Shown: positions 16,063-24,500 of the stretch, one piece after another
Position numbering within the stretch: position 1 is the stretch's first letter
Layout of the letters: each line of letters begins with the position of its first letter
DNA from: CAMNAO01 sp045605145
GTDB lineage: Bacteria; Bacillota; Clostridia; Oscillospirales; Oscillospiraceae
Direction of reading: 5' to 3'
Assembly (NCBI GenBank): GCA_045605145.1
Contig: JAZUPH010000030.1
Span: 1 to 52,941, forward strand
Length of the DNA: 52,941 bases
The notes under the pieces: generated by a model
The model's database searches: none
Seen by the model: only the letters and a program-made list of their open reading frames with translations
What the model was told of the DNA's origin: nothing
Made by a program: the position numbers and the translations under genes

Positions 16063-17814
16063 ATGGATGTTTTCGACGTAATCAAGCTGATTTGTGGCTT
16101 GACTTTCTTCCTGTACGGAATGCATGTTATGAGCAGCGGCCTTTCCAAGCTGTCCGGCGGCAAACTGGAGAGCAGCCTTAAGAAGCTGACAAGCAGCCCC
16201 ATTCGCGGCCTTGTGCTGGGCATGGGCATCACCATCGCCATTCAGTCATCCTCCGCCATGACGGTCATGCTGGTCGGTCTTGTTAATTCCGGCATCATGC
16301 AGCTGAGCCAGACCATGGGCGTTATCATGGGCTCAAATATAGGCACCACCCTTACCGCATGGATCCTCAGCCTTACCAGCATTGAGAGCAGCAATGTTCT
16401 TATCAGCCTGCTCAAACCCAAAAACTTTGCACCCATCATCGCCCTGTACGGCATTGCCAATATCATGGTGAGCAAGAACCAGAAGAAGAAGGATCTGGGC
16501 GAGATACTTGTTGCCTTCTCCGTGCTTATGTACGGAATGGATTTCATGAGCAGCGCCGTCTCCGGTCTGGCAGACGCACCCGAATTTGCCAGCCTGCTTA
16601 CCGCGTTTGAAAATCCCATCCTCGGCGTCATTGTGGGTGCGGTATTTACCGGTGTTATTCAAAGCTCCGCGGCCTCTGTGGGTATTCTTCAGTCCCTGTC
16701 CCTCACCGGCGGCATCACCTACGGCATGGCCATCCCCATCATCATGGGTCAGAACATCGGCACCTGCGTTACCGCCCTCATCTCCAGCATCGGCGTCAGC
16801 ACCAATGCAAAGCGCGTCTCCGTTATCCACATTCTGTTTAACCTCATCGGCACCACCGTGTGCATGATCCTGTTCTACGGGCTGGACGCGATCTTCCATT
16901 TCGCCATCACCACTCAGCCCATCAATCCCTTCGGCATTTCCGTGTGCCACAGTATTTTCAACATCTTCACCACCTTCGTCCTGCTGCCCTTCGGCAGCAA
17001 GATCGTATGGGTGGCTGAGCATGTCATCAAGGATAAGCCCAACGAGGACAAGCGCGTTGCTCCCCTTCTGGACGACCGTCTGCTCCGCTCCCCCGCTCTG
17101 GCCGTTGCAGAGTGCGGCAACCTGCTGCACAAGATGGCCGACATCTCCGTCGTCTCCGTCCGTACCGCGCTTGACGCCGTCACAGATTACGACGCGGAAA
17201 AGATCGCTGCCGTCAAAGAGTATGAGGATCAGCTGGACAGATTCGAGGACGAGCTGGGCACCACCCTTGTCAAGCTCACAGGCCAGCCACTCAATCAGAG
17301 CGATGCACGCCTTGTCACCAGATACCTGCACATGATCGGCGACTTCGAGCGCCTGGGCGACCACGCACTGAACATCGCCTACTCCGCGCAGGAGCTGCAT
17401 GATAAGCAGATCCAGTTCTCCGAGTTCGGTTACAAGGATCTGGCGGTTATCCGCTCCGCGCTGAAGGATGTTATTTCCAACACCGTCCACTCCTTCGTCA
17501 GCAACAATCCCACCCTCGCCCTCAAGACCGAGCCGCTTGAGCAGGTTATTGACGGCCTGGTGGATGAGTCCCGCGCCCGCCATATCGACCGCCTTGCCAG
17601 CGGCGAGTGCACCATTCTGCTGGGCTTCATCTTCTCTGACATTCTCACCAATGTGCGCCGTATCTCCGACCACTGCTCCAACATCGCGGTTTGCGTGCTG
17701 CAGGCCAGTGAGGACGATTTCGATATGCACACTTACATACAGACCATGCGCGAGAAGCAGTCCTTCAGCGACACCCTCAGCCAGCTCAAAGAGCAGTACG
17801 TTCTGGAGAGCTGA
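16063..17814 (+). CDS. Na/phosphate cotransporter with C-terminal PhoU-like domain
   Basis: A 583-residue NptA/Na-Pi cotransporter family protein of the cytoplasmic membrane. Two inverted transport repeats carry the family's Gln-Ser-Ser motifs, AIQSSSAMTVMLVGL near residue 60 and GVIQSSAASVGILQSL near residue 200. The last 220 or so residues are soluble and helical, with the PhoU pattern ARLVTRYLHMIGDFERLGDHALNIA and SDILTNVRRISDHCSNIA. The frame stays open upstream, but the ATG at 16063 fits the membrane start and follows AAAGGAG, although the 14-base spacing is long. A terminator follows. Confidence 0.92.
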   Translation: MDVFDVIKLICGLTFFLYGMHVMSSGLSKLSGGKLESSLKKLTSSPIRGLVLGMGITIAIQSSSAMTVMLVGLVNSGIMQLSQTMGVIMGSNIGTTLTAWILSLTSIESSNVLISLLKPKNFAPIIALYGIANIMVSKNQKKKDLGEILVAFSVLMYGMDFMSSAVSGLADAPEFASLLTAFENPILGVIVGAVFTGVIQSSAASVGILQSLSLTGGITYGMAIPIIMGQNIGTCVTALISSIGVSTNAKRVSVIHILFNLIGTTVCMILFYGLDAIFHFAITTQPINPFGISVCHSIFNIFTTFVLLPFGSKIVWVAEHVIKDKPNEDKRVAPLLDDRLLRSPALAVAECGNLLHKMADISVVSVRTALDAVTDYDAEKIAAVKEYEDQLDRFEDELGTTLVKLTGQPLNQSDARLVTRYLHMIGDFERLGDHALNIAYSAQELHDKQIQFSEFGYKDLAVIRSALKDVISNTVHSFVSNNPTLALKTEPLEQVIDGLVDESRARHIDRLASGECTILLGFIFSDILTNVRRISDHCSNIAVCVLQASEDDFDMHTYIQTMREKQSFSDTLSQLKEQYVLES

Positions 17815-17834
17815 AATACATACCGCATTGTCAC

Positions 17835-17864
17835 ACACCGGAGCCTATGCTCCGGTGTTGTTTT
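17835..17864 (+). terminator. Terminator of the Na/Pi symporter gene
   Basis: ACACCGGAGC pairs with GCTCCGGTGT around a CTAT loop (17835-17858), followed by a TGTTTT tail. Confidence 0.85.
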
Positions 17865-17956
17865 GCTGCCGGGTTGCGGGTGAAACGGAATGTCCGCGAA
17901 AAACCCGACACAGGACCGTATCTGCGCACATTAATCACCATTTTTTAAAAAAAGTG

Positions 17957-17985
17957 TTGACAAATTGCGGGGGCTTGGGTATAAT
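17957..17985 (+). promoter_or_regulatory. Consensus promoter of the tRNA operon
   Basis: Perfect sigma-A consensus: TTGACA (17957-17962), 17 bases and TATAAT (17980-17985), ending 14 bases before the first tRNA. Confidence 0.92.
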
Positions 17986-17999
17986 AACTCTTGCCGTAT

Positions 18000-18076
18000 G
18001 GCGGTATAGCTCAGTTGGCCAGAGCATCCGGTTCATACCCGGAGTGTCGTTGGTTCAAATCCGACTGCCGCTACCA
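18000..18076 (+). tRNA. tRNA-Met(CAT), elongator type
   Basis: A full cloverleaf with acceptor GGCGGTA/TGCCGCT and encoded CCA. Anticodon stem TCCGG/CCGGA encloses loop TTCATAC, giving anticodon CAT. The first acceptor pair is G-T rather than an unpaired C-A, so this is not an initiator. A tRNA-Ile2 with lysidine cannot be fully excluded. Confidence 0.93.
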
Positions 18077-18080
18077 GCTG

Positions 18081-18101
18081 GGGGCGGTGTTTCACCGCCC
18101 C
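18081..18101 (+). other. Stem-loop between tRNA-Met and tRNA-Glu
   Basis: GGGGCGGTG pairs perfectly with CACCGCCCC around TTT. It has no T run, so it is more likely a processing or spacing element than a terminator. Confidence 0.4.
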
Positions 18102-18117
18102 TACAACTTTATAATGT

Positions 18118-18192
18118 GGCCCGGTGGTCAAGAGGTCAAGACACCGCCCTTTCACGGCGGTAACACGAGTTCGATTCTCGTCCGGGTCACCA
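18118..18192 (+). tRNA. tRNA-Glu(TTC)
   Basis: Acceptor GGCCCGG pairs with CCGGGTC, and CCA is encoded. Anticodon stem CCGCC/GGCGG encloses CTTTCAC, giving anticodon TTC. It is part of the same transcript as tRNA-Met and tRNA-Val. Confidence 0.95.
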
Positions 18193-18200
18193 TTTTTTTC

Positions 18201-18277
18201 GGAGGCTTAGCTCAGCTGGTTAGAGCGCATGCTTCACACGCATGAGGTCGACGGTTCGATCCCGCCAGTCTCCACCA
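18201..18277 (+). tRNA. tRNA-Val(CAC)
   Basis: Acceptor GGAGGCT pairs with AGTCTCC, and CCA is encoded. Anticodon stem CATGC/GCATG encloses TTCACAC, giving anticodon CAC. It lies eight bases after tRNA-Glu. Confidence 0.95.
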
Positions 18278-18280
18278 CGA

Positions 18281-18322
18281 AAAGAATCCACATTTGTCTT
18301 AGACAAGTGTGGGTTCTTTTTA
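18281..18322 (+). terminator. Terminator of the tRNA operon
   Basis: A long, slightly imperfect hairpin pairs AAAAGAATCCACA..TTGTC with GACAA..GTGTGGGTTCTTTTT and ends in a T run. Confidence 0.88.
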
Positions 18323-18416
18323 ATGATATCCGTTCCCTTCGGTTACGGATGATATAGCTGACGCTATGATATCTGCGTCGCGAGCGATATACGCCCCGCG
18401 TATGAGGGGGACGGAC
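18322..18416. repeat. Multi-hairpin ATGATAT repeat element (short copy)
   Basis: The first half closely matches the long copy at 164-334: AATGATATCCGTTCCC, then an ACGGATGATATAGCT block and ACGCTATGATATCTGC. The outer right arm is degenerate (GGGGGACGGAC), and the part beyond it in the long copy is missing. Both copies start immediately after a tRNA-operon terminator. Confidence 0.75.
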
Positions 18417-18576
18417 AAAAACAACGCCCCGGTGCAGACGCATCGGGGCGTTATCTTCAGTCATCGAAATGGCTCACTTTTCGTAACTAAATGCTGTTGC
18501 TGTTTTTGGCACGTACAGCTCATTTGCCGCCTCGCGGCGGTGAGGGAGGTTTTAACGGTTAGAGGTCTCTAACTGA
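18413..18576 (-). ncRNA. Candidate small RNA on the minus strand
   Basis: A near-consensus minus-strand promoter (18582-18610) and a minus-strand terminator (hairpin 18423-18452 plus a T run read from 18422 downward) enclose about 150 bases with no conserved gene. The RNA would contain AAAACCTCCCTCACC, an anti-Shine-Dalgarno-like stretch, then a CCGCC/GGCGG hairpin. A possible 20-codon frame beginning MSCTCQKQQQ with GAGG six bases before its ATG is also present, so it might instead encode a peptide. Confidence 0.35.
18423..18452 (-). terminator. Terminator of the minus-strand candidate RNA
   Basis: A 13-bp stem with one G.T wobble (18423-18435 with 18440-18452). On the minus strand it is followed by GTTTTTG. 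Confidence 0.7.
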
Positions 18577-18581
18577 TGTAC

Positions 18582-18610
18582 AGTATAATATAGCCGGCCC
18601 TGTTTGTCAA
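18582..18610 (-). promoter_or_regulatory. Promoter of the minus-strand candidate RNA
   Basis: On the minus strand: TTGACA (18605-18610), 17 bases and TATACT (18582-18587). The rest of the gap from 18611 to 18776 holds a G-rich patch near 18697-18716 and nothing else I can name. Confidence 0.55.
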
Positions 18611-18776
18611 TAGGCATACGGAAAATTTTCCGCTTTGGGGGCATATAATTTTTTCAACTGCTGTGTCTGCGCTGTGCGGGATGCCGCGGTTCCCGGTGCG
18701 GGGGAGGGGGCGGCAGCAAATGCTTAAAAACTTAACAAAAATCATAGCTTAACCGCTGTAAATACCGCCGGGTATA

Positions 18777-18785
18777 TGCTATAAT
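18777..18785 (+). promoter_or_regulatory. Extended -10 promoter of pepF
   Basis: TGC directly precedes TATAAT (18780-18785). No strong -35 is visible. The start codon lies about 56 bases downstream. Confidence 0.5.
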
Positions 18786-18841
18786 GAAATGGCTTGGTGC
18801 GGCGAGCGGCTGCAGACAAATAATCACAAAGGAGAATTTCC

Positions 18842-20638
18842 ATGGCCATTACACGCGATCAGATCGACAGCAAATATAAATGGGATTTTACCGCCATATA
18901 TGCGGATCAGGCGGCTTTTGAAGCAGATTACGCCAAAGCGCAGGCCCTTGTTGAGGGTTTTGGCGCCCACGAGGCTACCATGTGCGACAGCGGTGAGGCG
19001 CTTTACGCAATGCTCAGTGACGAGACAAAGGTCACCCGCATTATAAGCCTGCTGGCGCAGTACGCCCACCTGCGTTCGGATGTCAACAAGGCAGACAACA
19101 CTTATCTGGCGCTCATGGGCCGCGTTATGAAGCTGGCTCACGATTTCGGCGCGGTCAGCGCCTTTGCGGCGCCCAAGGTAATCCGCCTGGATGGCGAGAC
19201 CCTTGAGAAGTGGTACAAAGAGTATCCCCCGCTGGAGGAGTACAGACGCAGCATTTATAAAATCCAGCGCTATAAGCCCTACACCCTGTCCGACGAGTGC
19301 GAGAAGCTGCTGGCAAATCTGGCAGAGGGCATGCGCTCTCACAGCAATATCAGGGGCGTGTTCGCCTCCGCCGACCTGAAGTTCGGCACCATCCGCGATG
19401 CCGAGGGCAAAAAGGTGCAGCTTAGTGACAACACCTACACCACATTCCTGATGAGCCCTGACCGCCGCGTCCGCCGTGCAGCCTTCACCAAGCTGTATGA
19501 GACTTATGCCCAGTTCGGCAACACCTTTGCCGCGCTCATCAACGCCTACGCCAAGGAGAGCCATGCAAACGCCAAGGTAGCCGGCTACCCCAGCGTGCTG
19601 GAGTCCACCGTCTATGCTGACGAGGTTACCAGCGACATTTACAACAACCTTATCGATACTGTAAACGCCAATCTGGATACGCTGTTTGAGTACTATGACC
19701 TCAAGCGCGAGATGCTGGGCGTGAGCAAGCTGCATCTTTATGACATTTACACCCCGCTCATCGGTTCGTGCACCAAGGAGTACAGCTACGAGGACGCCGT
19801 GCAGGAGGTACTGGACACCGTGGCCCTTTTCGGCAGCGAGTACCACGACACTCTGGAGGCCGGACTTAAAGAAAAGAACTGGGTGGATGTTTACCCCACT
19901 GCCGGCAAGACCGGCGGAGCCTATAGCTCCGGCAGCTATGACACCGACCCCTACATCCTCATGAACTTCACCGGCACCATCGACTCCGTTTCCACCCTTG
20001 CGCACGAGTGCGGACACAGCATGCACTCCTACTACTCCAAGGTTGCCAACACCCCTCAGGATTCTCACTACACTATCTTCGTGGCTGAGGTCGCCTCCAC
20101 CGTTAATGAGCTGCTGTTCTGTCACCGCAAGCTGAAGGAGAGCGACAGTAAAGAGGAGAAGCTGGCCATCCTCAACCAGATCATGGAGACCTACAAGGGT
20201 ACCCTGTTCCGCCAGACTATGTTCGCCGAGTTTGAGCGCGACTTCCACAACTTCTGCGCCCAGGGCAGAACGCTGACCCAGGATCTGATGAACAGCTACT
20301 ACTACGATCTGGTAAAGCGCTACTTTGGTCCCCGTGTGGTCTGCGACAAGCAGATCGCCTATGAGTGGATGCGCATTCCCCATTTCTACCGCAGCTTCTA
20401 TGTTTATAAGTACGCTACCTGCGTATCCGCGGCGTCCAGCATCGTCAAGAAGCTGGAGAGCGGCGATCAGGAATACATTGCGCGCTACCTTGACTTCCTG
20501 CGCTGCGGCGGCGCGAAGAGCCCGCTGGAGAGCCTTGAGGTAGCCGGCATCGATATGACCAGACCCGAGGTGGTGTCCGACGCCATCGCCGATTTCGCCC
20601 AGGCGATCAAGATGTTCCGCGAACTGCAGAACGCATAA
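18842..20638 (+). CDS. pepF: Oligoendopeptidase F (M3B metallopeptidase)
   Basis: A 598-residue cytoplasmic zinc peptidase of the M3B/PepF family that cleaves short peptides. The zinc site HECGH (His388, Glu389, His392) lies in VSTLAHECGHSMHSYYS, with the third ligand expected in the VAEVASTVNE segment about 25 residues later. The C-terminal IPHFYRSFYVYKYATC motif is characteristic of the family. The length matches the usual 600. AGGAG precedes the ATG. The gene is a single unit with its own terminator. Confidence 0.96.
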   Translation: MAITRDQIDSKYKWDFTAIYADQAAFEADYAKAQALVEGFGAHEATMCDSGEALYAMLSDETKVTRIISLLAQYAHLRSDVNKADNTYLALMGRVMKLAHDFGAVSAFAAPKVIRLDGETLEKWYKEYPPLEEYRRSIYKIQRYKPYTLSDECEKLLANLAEGMRSHSNIRGVFASADLKFGTIRDAEGKKVQLSDNTYTTFLMSPDRRVRRAAFTKLYETYAQFGNTFAALINAYAKESHANAKVAGYPSVLESTVYADEVTSDIYNNLIDTVNANLDTLFEYYDLKREMLGVSKLHLYDIYTPLIGSCTKEYSYEDAVQEVLDTVALFGSEYHDTLEAGLKEKNWVDVYPTAGKTGGAYSSGSYDTDPYILMNFTGTIDSVSTLAHECGHSMHSYYSKVANTPQDSHYTIFVAEVASTVNELLFCHRKLKESDSKEEKLAILNQIMETYKGTLFRQTMFAEFERDFHNFCAQGRTLTQDLMNSYYYDLVKRYFGPRVVCDKQIAYEWMRIPHFYRSFYVYKYATCVSAASSIVKKLESGDQEYIARYLDFLRCGGAKSPLESLEVAGIDMTRPEVVSDAIADFAQAIKMFRELQNA

Positions 20639-20672
20639 GCTTATACCCAAACCGACACAGCATTCTGCACAG

Positions 20673-20718
20673 GCACTTTCGCTGTCACAATCCCTTCGGC
20701 AGCGAAAGTGCTTTTTTT
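20673..20718 (+). terminator. Terminator of pepF
   Basis: GCACTTTCGCTG (20673-20684) pairs with CAGCGAAAGTGC (20700-20711), followed by seven T residues. Confidence 0.92.
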
Positions 20719-20807
20719 GTTTCAATCTTACTCTTTGTTTCATTTGATATTGCGGCAAGTGAAATTGCACGGTAATATTGTGTTAACACTGTCCCAATTT
20801 AAGCATT

Positions 20808-20839
20808 TTGACCCATAAAACCGCAATTTTTCTTATAAT
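20808..20839 (+). promoter_or_regulatory. Candidate promoter of the rnf operon
   Basis: TTGACC (20808-20813) and TATAAT (20834-20839) are both good boxes, but the spacer is 20 bases, longer than ideal. The gap from 20719 to 20981 also contains a palindrome, GTGTTAACAC, near 20780-20789 and a CCGCG/CGCGG hairpin near 20916-20930. Confidence 0.4.
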
Positions 20840-20864
20840 TGCTCTGGAATATCACCGTATGGTG

Positions 20865-20882
20865 TGTTAAAATGATTCACAA
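20865..20882 (+). promoter_or_regulatory. Rex-like operator upstream of rnf
   Basis: TGTTAA-N6-TCACAA, read on the other strand as TTGTGA-N6-TTAACA, is close to the Rex consensus TTGTGA-N6-TCACAA and to clostridial TTGTTA-N6-TTAACA sites. It lies about 26 bases after the candidate -10 box, a place where a repressor would block transcription. The match is by eye and Rex is not encoded in this window. Confidence 0.35.
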
Positions 20883-20981
20883 ATTCCCGGGGCTGCGGCG
20901 CTCTGCCGCGCTTTCGCGGTAATATTCGGCGATTTCACCCAGGCGGTACAGCCTGACTACTTAGACGGATGAGGTGGAGAA

Positions 20982-22355
20982 ATGTCCCTTAAAAGACTTA
21001 AAGGTGTGCGCGTTCCGCACAACAAGAACACGGCTCAAATGGCAGCGCAGCCGCTGCCAGTACCCGGCAAAGTTACCATCCCGCTGAGCATGAATATCGG
21101 CGCTCCGTCAAAGCCGACAGTCAAGCCCGGTGAGCATGTGGACGTGGGTCAGCTCATCGCCGAGGCGGGCGGATATGTGGGCGCACCGGTACACGCCAGC
21201 GTGTCCGGCACCGTGAAGAAGATCGTGGACATCATGCAGGCCAACGGAAGAGTGGCCCAGGGCGTGCTCATTGAATCCGACGGCCTTATGACCGTGAGCG
21301 ATACCGCCAAACCCCCTGTGGTGACGGACAGCGCCGGCTTTTTTGACGCGGTGCGTGCCAGCGGCGTGGTGGGACTTGGTGGTGCGGCCTTCCCCACGGC
21401 GGTGAAACTGGCAGTGAAGGATCTTTCCGCAGTTAAGGAAGTTCTGGTCAACGGCGCCGAGTGTGAGCCCTACATCACCAGCGACACCCGCACCATGATC
21501 GATGATGCAGAGTATGTGGTCAAGGGCTGCAAGCTCTTGGAAGAATACATGGGCGTTAAGAAGATAATGATCGGGATCGAGGCCAATAAGCCCAAGGCCA
21601 TTGCCGCCATGGAAAAGGCCAGCGCCCAAGATGAGTGCATAAGCGTACATAAGCTGCCCTCTGTTTATCCCCAGGGCGGTGAAAAGGTACTCATCTACAA
21701 CCTCACCGGCAAAATCGTGCCGGAGGGCAAGCTGCCGCTGGATGTGGGCTGCATCGTCATAAACTGCACCACACTGGCATTTATCGCAAAGTATATTGAG
21801 ACCGGCATGCCGCTGGTCAAAAAGTGCGTCACCGTTGACGGCTCCGCCGTTGAAAAGCCCCAGAATCTGCTGGTCCCGGTGGGCACCCATATACAGGACA
21901 TTCTGGACTATGTCGGCCTCAAGGCTGAGCCGAAGAAGATCCTCCTTGGCGGCCCCATGATGGGCATGGCCGCATTTGACATTGAAGCTCCCATTGTGAA
22001 GGGCACCAACGCCCTGCTGGCCTTTGCCGAGGCGGACTCTCTCCTGCCTGAATCCACGGCCTGTATCCGCTGCGGCAAGTGCGTTGATGTCTGCCCCATG
22101 AACCTGATGCCTGCCGAGATCGAGCGGGCATACGAAAAGCGCGACGGGCAAGAGCTTAACAAGCTGAAGGTCAATTTGTGTATGGAGTGCGGCTGCTGTG
22201 CATTCGGCTGCCCGGCAAGACGGCCTCTGGTGCAGACCCATAAGCTGGCGAAGATCGTACAGCGCGATTGGCTTAACCGGCAGAAGGCCCTGGAGGAAAA
22301 GAAGAAAGCCGAGAAAGAAGAAGCCGAAAAAGCAAAGGAGGTGGCGGTAAAATGA
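20982..22355 (+). CDS. rnfC: Rnf complex subunit C
   Basis: A 457-residue peripheral subunit of the Rnf ferredoxin:NAD+ oxidoreductase, the NADH/FMN-binding entry point. Visible parts are the N-terminal barrel-sandwich region with GKVTIPLSMNIGAPSKP, the flavin/NADH-binding GLGGAAFPTAVKL segment, and two 4Fe-4S motifs CIRCGKCVDVCPM and CMECGCCAFGCP near residues 365-410. A Lys/Glu-rich tail ends the protein. It is the first gene of rnfCDGEAB, the usual clostridial order, and overlaps rnfD by four bases. Confidence 0.97.
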   Translation: MSLKRLKGVRVPHNKNTAQMAAQPLPVPGKVTIPLSMNIGAPSKPTVKPGEHVDVGQLIAEAGGYVGAPVHASVSGTVKKIVDIMQANGRVAQGVLIESDGLMTVSDTAKPPVVTDSAGFFDAVRASGVVGLGGAAFPTAVKLAVKDLSAVKEVLVNGAECEPYITSDTRTMIDDAEYVVKGCKLLEEYMGVKKIMIGIEANKPKAIAAMEKASAQDECISVHKLPSVYPQGGEKVLIYNLTGKIVPEGKLPLDVGCIVINCTTLAFIAKYIETGMPLVKKCVTVDGSAVEKPQNLLVPVGTHIQDILDYVGLKAEPKKILLGGPMMGMAAFDIEAPIVKGTNALLAFAEADSLLPESTACIRCGKCVDVCPMNLMPAEIERAYEKRDGQELNKLKVNLCMECGCCAFGCPARRPLVQTHKLAKIVQRDWLNRQKALEEKKKAEKEEAEKAKEVAVK

Positions 22356-23278
22356 ATCTCTTGACGGTCAGCGTTTCTCCCCACATCCGCGCCAGAGAAA
22401 CCACCCGCAACGTGATGCTCAATGTCATTATCGCTCTGATGCCAGCGCTTGTGGCCTCCTGCATCATTTTCGGTCTGCGCTCCCTGCTGGTCACGGCGGT
22501 ATCTGCCGCGGCCTGCGTCGGCTTTGAATATCTTTGGTGCCGCCTGATGCATAAAAAGGTCACCGTTGGTGATCTGTCTGCGGTGGTGACCGGCATACTG
22601 ATCGCCTTCAATGTGCCTGCCACCATGCCCATCTGGAAGCTGATAGTCGGCGACATGATCGCCATCATCGTGGTGAAGATGCTCTTCGGCGGTATCGGCT
22701 GCAACTTTGTAAATCCCGCGCTTGTTGCCCGCGTGTGTCTGGTGTTCTCCTTCACCTCAGACATGACCCATTACAACACCCAGGTGGCAAATGTGGATGT
22801 TCTCACCTCCGCAACGCCCCTGTCCGCCATCGATAAGCTGGAGGCCTCCGATTTCCTCACCCTGTTTATGGGTCAGCACGGCGGCGTCATCGGAGAGACA
22901 TGCGCCTTTGCGATCATAGTCGGCGCGGTGTATCTGATGCTGCGGGGCACCATAAAGCCGATCATCCCACTGTGCTTTATCGGCTCCACCTTCGTGTTTA
23001 CGCTGCTGTTTGGCGGGGACAATGCATTCCTGTCCCTGTTCTCCGGCGGCCTGCTGATGGGCGCCTGCTTCATGGCGACCGACTATGTCACCAGCCCGAT
23101 CACCGACACCGGCCGCGCCATATTCGGCATCGGCTGCGGACTTATCACTGCCGCCATCCGCGTATTCTCCAACGCTACCGAGGGTATCACCTTCGCCATT
23201 CTGATAATGAACCTGCTGGTTCCTTACATCAATCAGCTGGCCAGAACTAAACCGTTTGGAGGTGTGGCAGCGAAATGA
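22352..23278 (+). CDS. rnfD: Rnf complex subunit D
   Basis: A 308-residue integral membrane subunit with about nine hydrophobic segments. It starts with the family's SPHIRARETTRNVMLNVI region. The motif CFMATDYVTSPITDTGR near residue 235 includes the threonine expected to carry covalent FMN attached by ApbE. It overlaps rnfC and rnfG by four bases each, indicating translational coupling. Confidence 0.96.
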   Translation: MNLLTVSVSPHIRARETTRNVMLNVIIALMPALVASCIIFGLRSLLVTAVSAAACVGFEYLWCRLMHKKVTVGDLSAVVTGILIAFNVPATMPIWKLIVGDMIAIIVVKMLFGGIGCNFVNPALVARVCLVFSFTSDMTHYNTQVANVDVLTSATPLSAIDKLEASDFLTLFMGQHGGVIGETCAFAIIVGAVYLMLRGTIKPIIPLCFIGSTFVFTLLFGGDNAFLSLFSGGLLMGACFMATDYVTSPITDTGRAIFGIGCGLITAAIRVFSNATEGITFAILIMNLLVPYINQLARTKPFGGVAAK

Positions 23279-23808
23279 AATCCACTTTTATGCAGGACTT
23301 TGGCAAGCCCTTCGTTGTACTGGTGGCCATCTGTGTGGCGGCGTCCCTTCTGCTGGGCGTTGTCAACGCCCTGACCGCCGGGACCATCGCCGCCAATGAA
23401 CAGGCCGCGATGGAGGCCACGAGAAAGGCTGTTCTCCCCGGCTCCGGGAGCTTTACGGAAATTGAGGCCGACCCCGAACTGAAAGTTGACAGCATTTATA
23501 AAGAGGACAGCGGCCTGGGCTATGTCATCACCGCCAGCTACAAGGGCTACGGCGGCAACGTGGTGGTCACCGTGGGCTTTGATGCCCAGGGTACGATCGT
23601 GGGCGTTGAGGCTGACGTCTCCTCCGAAACTCAGGGCATCGGCACCAAAGCCGGTGAGGTCAAGCACCTTGCCCAGTATTACGGGGAGCACGGAAATGCC
23701 CAGAATGCTGAATTAATCACCTCCGCCACCTACTCCAGCAAGGCCGTTCATGAATCTGTTGATGCCGCCATCAACGCGTACAATACCTTTTGTAAGGAGG
23801 CTAAGTGA
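23275..23808 (+). CDS. rnfG: Rnf complex subunit G
   Basis: A 177-residue subunit with one N-terminal membrane anchor (about residues 10-35) and an external FMN-binding domain. The flavinylation motif SATYSS lies near residue 147, with the threonine as the predicted FMN-phosphoester site. ApbE, which performs this transfer, is encoded about 19 kb downstream in this window. It overlaps both neighbours by four bases. Confidence 0.95.
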   Translation: MKSTFMQDFGKPFVVLVAICVAASLLLGVVNALTAGTIAANEQAAMEATRKAVLPGSGSFTEIEADPELKVDSIYKEDSGLGYVITASYKGYGGNVVVTVGFDAQGTIVGVEADVSSETQGIGTKAGEVKHLAQYYGEHGNAQNAELITSATYSSKAVHESVDAAINAYNTFCKEAK

Positions 23809-24500
23809 TGAAAAGACGACTTCAGATACTTACCAACGGCCTTTTTAAGGAAAATCCCGTTCTCGTGCTGGCGCTGGGCGCCTGCTCAGTCCTTGCGGTG
23901 TCTGTCACCGTGCTGGGCAGTCTGGGCATGGGCATTGCGCTGACCTTCGTTCTGGTTTGCTCCAACATGGTCATCTCCGCCCTTAGAAACATCATCCCCG
24001 AGAAGGTGCGCATCCCCTGCTACATAGTGGTCATCGCCACCTTCGTTACAGTGGTGCAGATGGTGGTCCAGGCGTTTATGAAGCCCCTTTACGATACGCT
24101 GGGCATTTTCCTGCCCCTCATCGTTGTAAACTGCATCGTTCTTGGCAGGGCGGAGATGTTCGCCAGCAAGAACGGTGTCGTGGACAGCCTGTTTGATGGC
24201 CTGGGCATGGGTCTGGGCTACACCATGACGCTGACTGTGATGGCCTGCTTCAGAGAGCTTCTGGGCAGCGGCACACTGTGCGGCCTGCGCATCATTCCCG
24301 AGGGGTACCAGCTGGCGATCATGACCCAGACCCCCGGCGGATTCTTCACCTTCGGCCTTATAATGGCGGCCCTTATATGGGCAATGGCCAGACAGGGTAA
24401 GAAGTTTGAGCCTCACATCGGCTGCGAGGGCGCCTGCGCCGCCTGCGCAATGGCGGGCGAGTGCCACAGCCTTAAAAAGAAAGAGGAGGTTGCTGACTGA
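23805..24500 (+). CDS. rnfE: Rnf complex subunit E
   Basis: A 231-residue membrane subunit with about six transmembrane helices, homologous to RnfA in an inverted pair. The motifs ENPVLVLALGACSVLAV and LPLIVVNCIVLGRAE are typical, the latter with a conserved Cys thought to help hold the intramembrane iron-sulfur cluster shared with RnfA. The C-terminus carries an extra Cys-rich stretch, IGCEGACAACAMAGEC, not usual in the core family and possibly metal-binding. Confidence 0.95.
   Translation: MMKRRLQILTNGLFKENPVLVLALGACSVLAVSVTVLGSLGMGIALTFVLVCSNMVISALRNIIPEKVRIPCYIVVIATFVTVVQMVVQAFMKPLYDTLGIFLPLIVVNCIVLGRAEMFASKNGVVDSLFDGLGMGLGYTMTLTVMACFRELLGSGTLCGLRIIPEGYQLAIMTQTPGGFFTFGLIMAALIWAMARQGKKFEPHIGCEGACAACAMAGECHSLKKKEEVAD

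Noticed and set aside
16333..17838. A 501-codon minus-strand frame opposite the Na/Pi symporter
   Set aside because: It is a shadow frame rich in Gly, Asp and Val. The plus-strand gene has clear QSSSA and PhoU signatures.
18081..18101. Terminator between tRNA-Met and tRNA-Glu
   Set aside because: The stem is strong but no T-run follows, and the next tRNA begins 17 bases later without its own promoter.
18824..20770. A 648-codon open frame on the minus strand opposite pepF
   Set aside because: pepF has the full zinc site and family motifs. The opposite frame is a codon-phase shadow with no recognisable domain.
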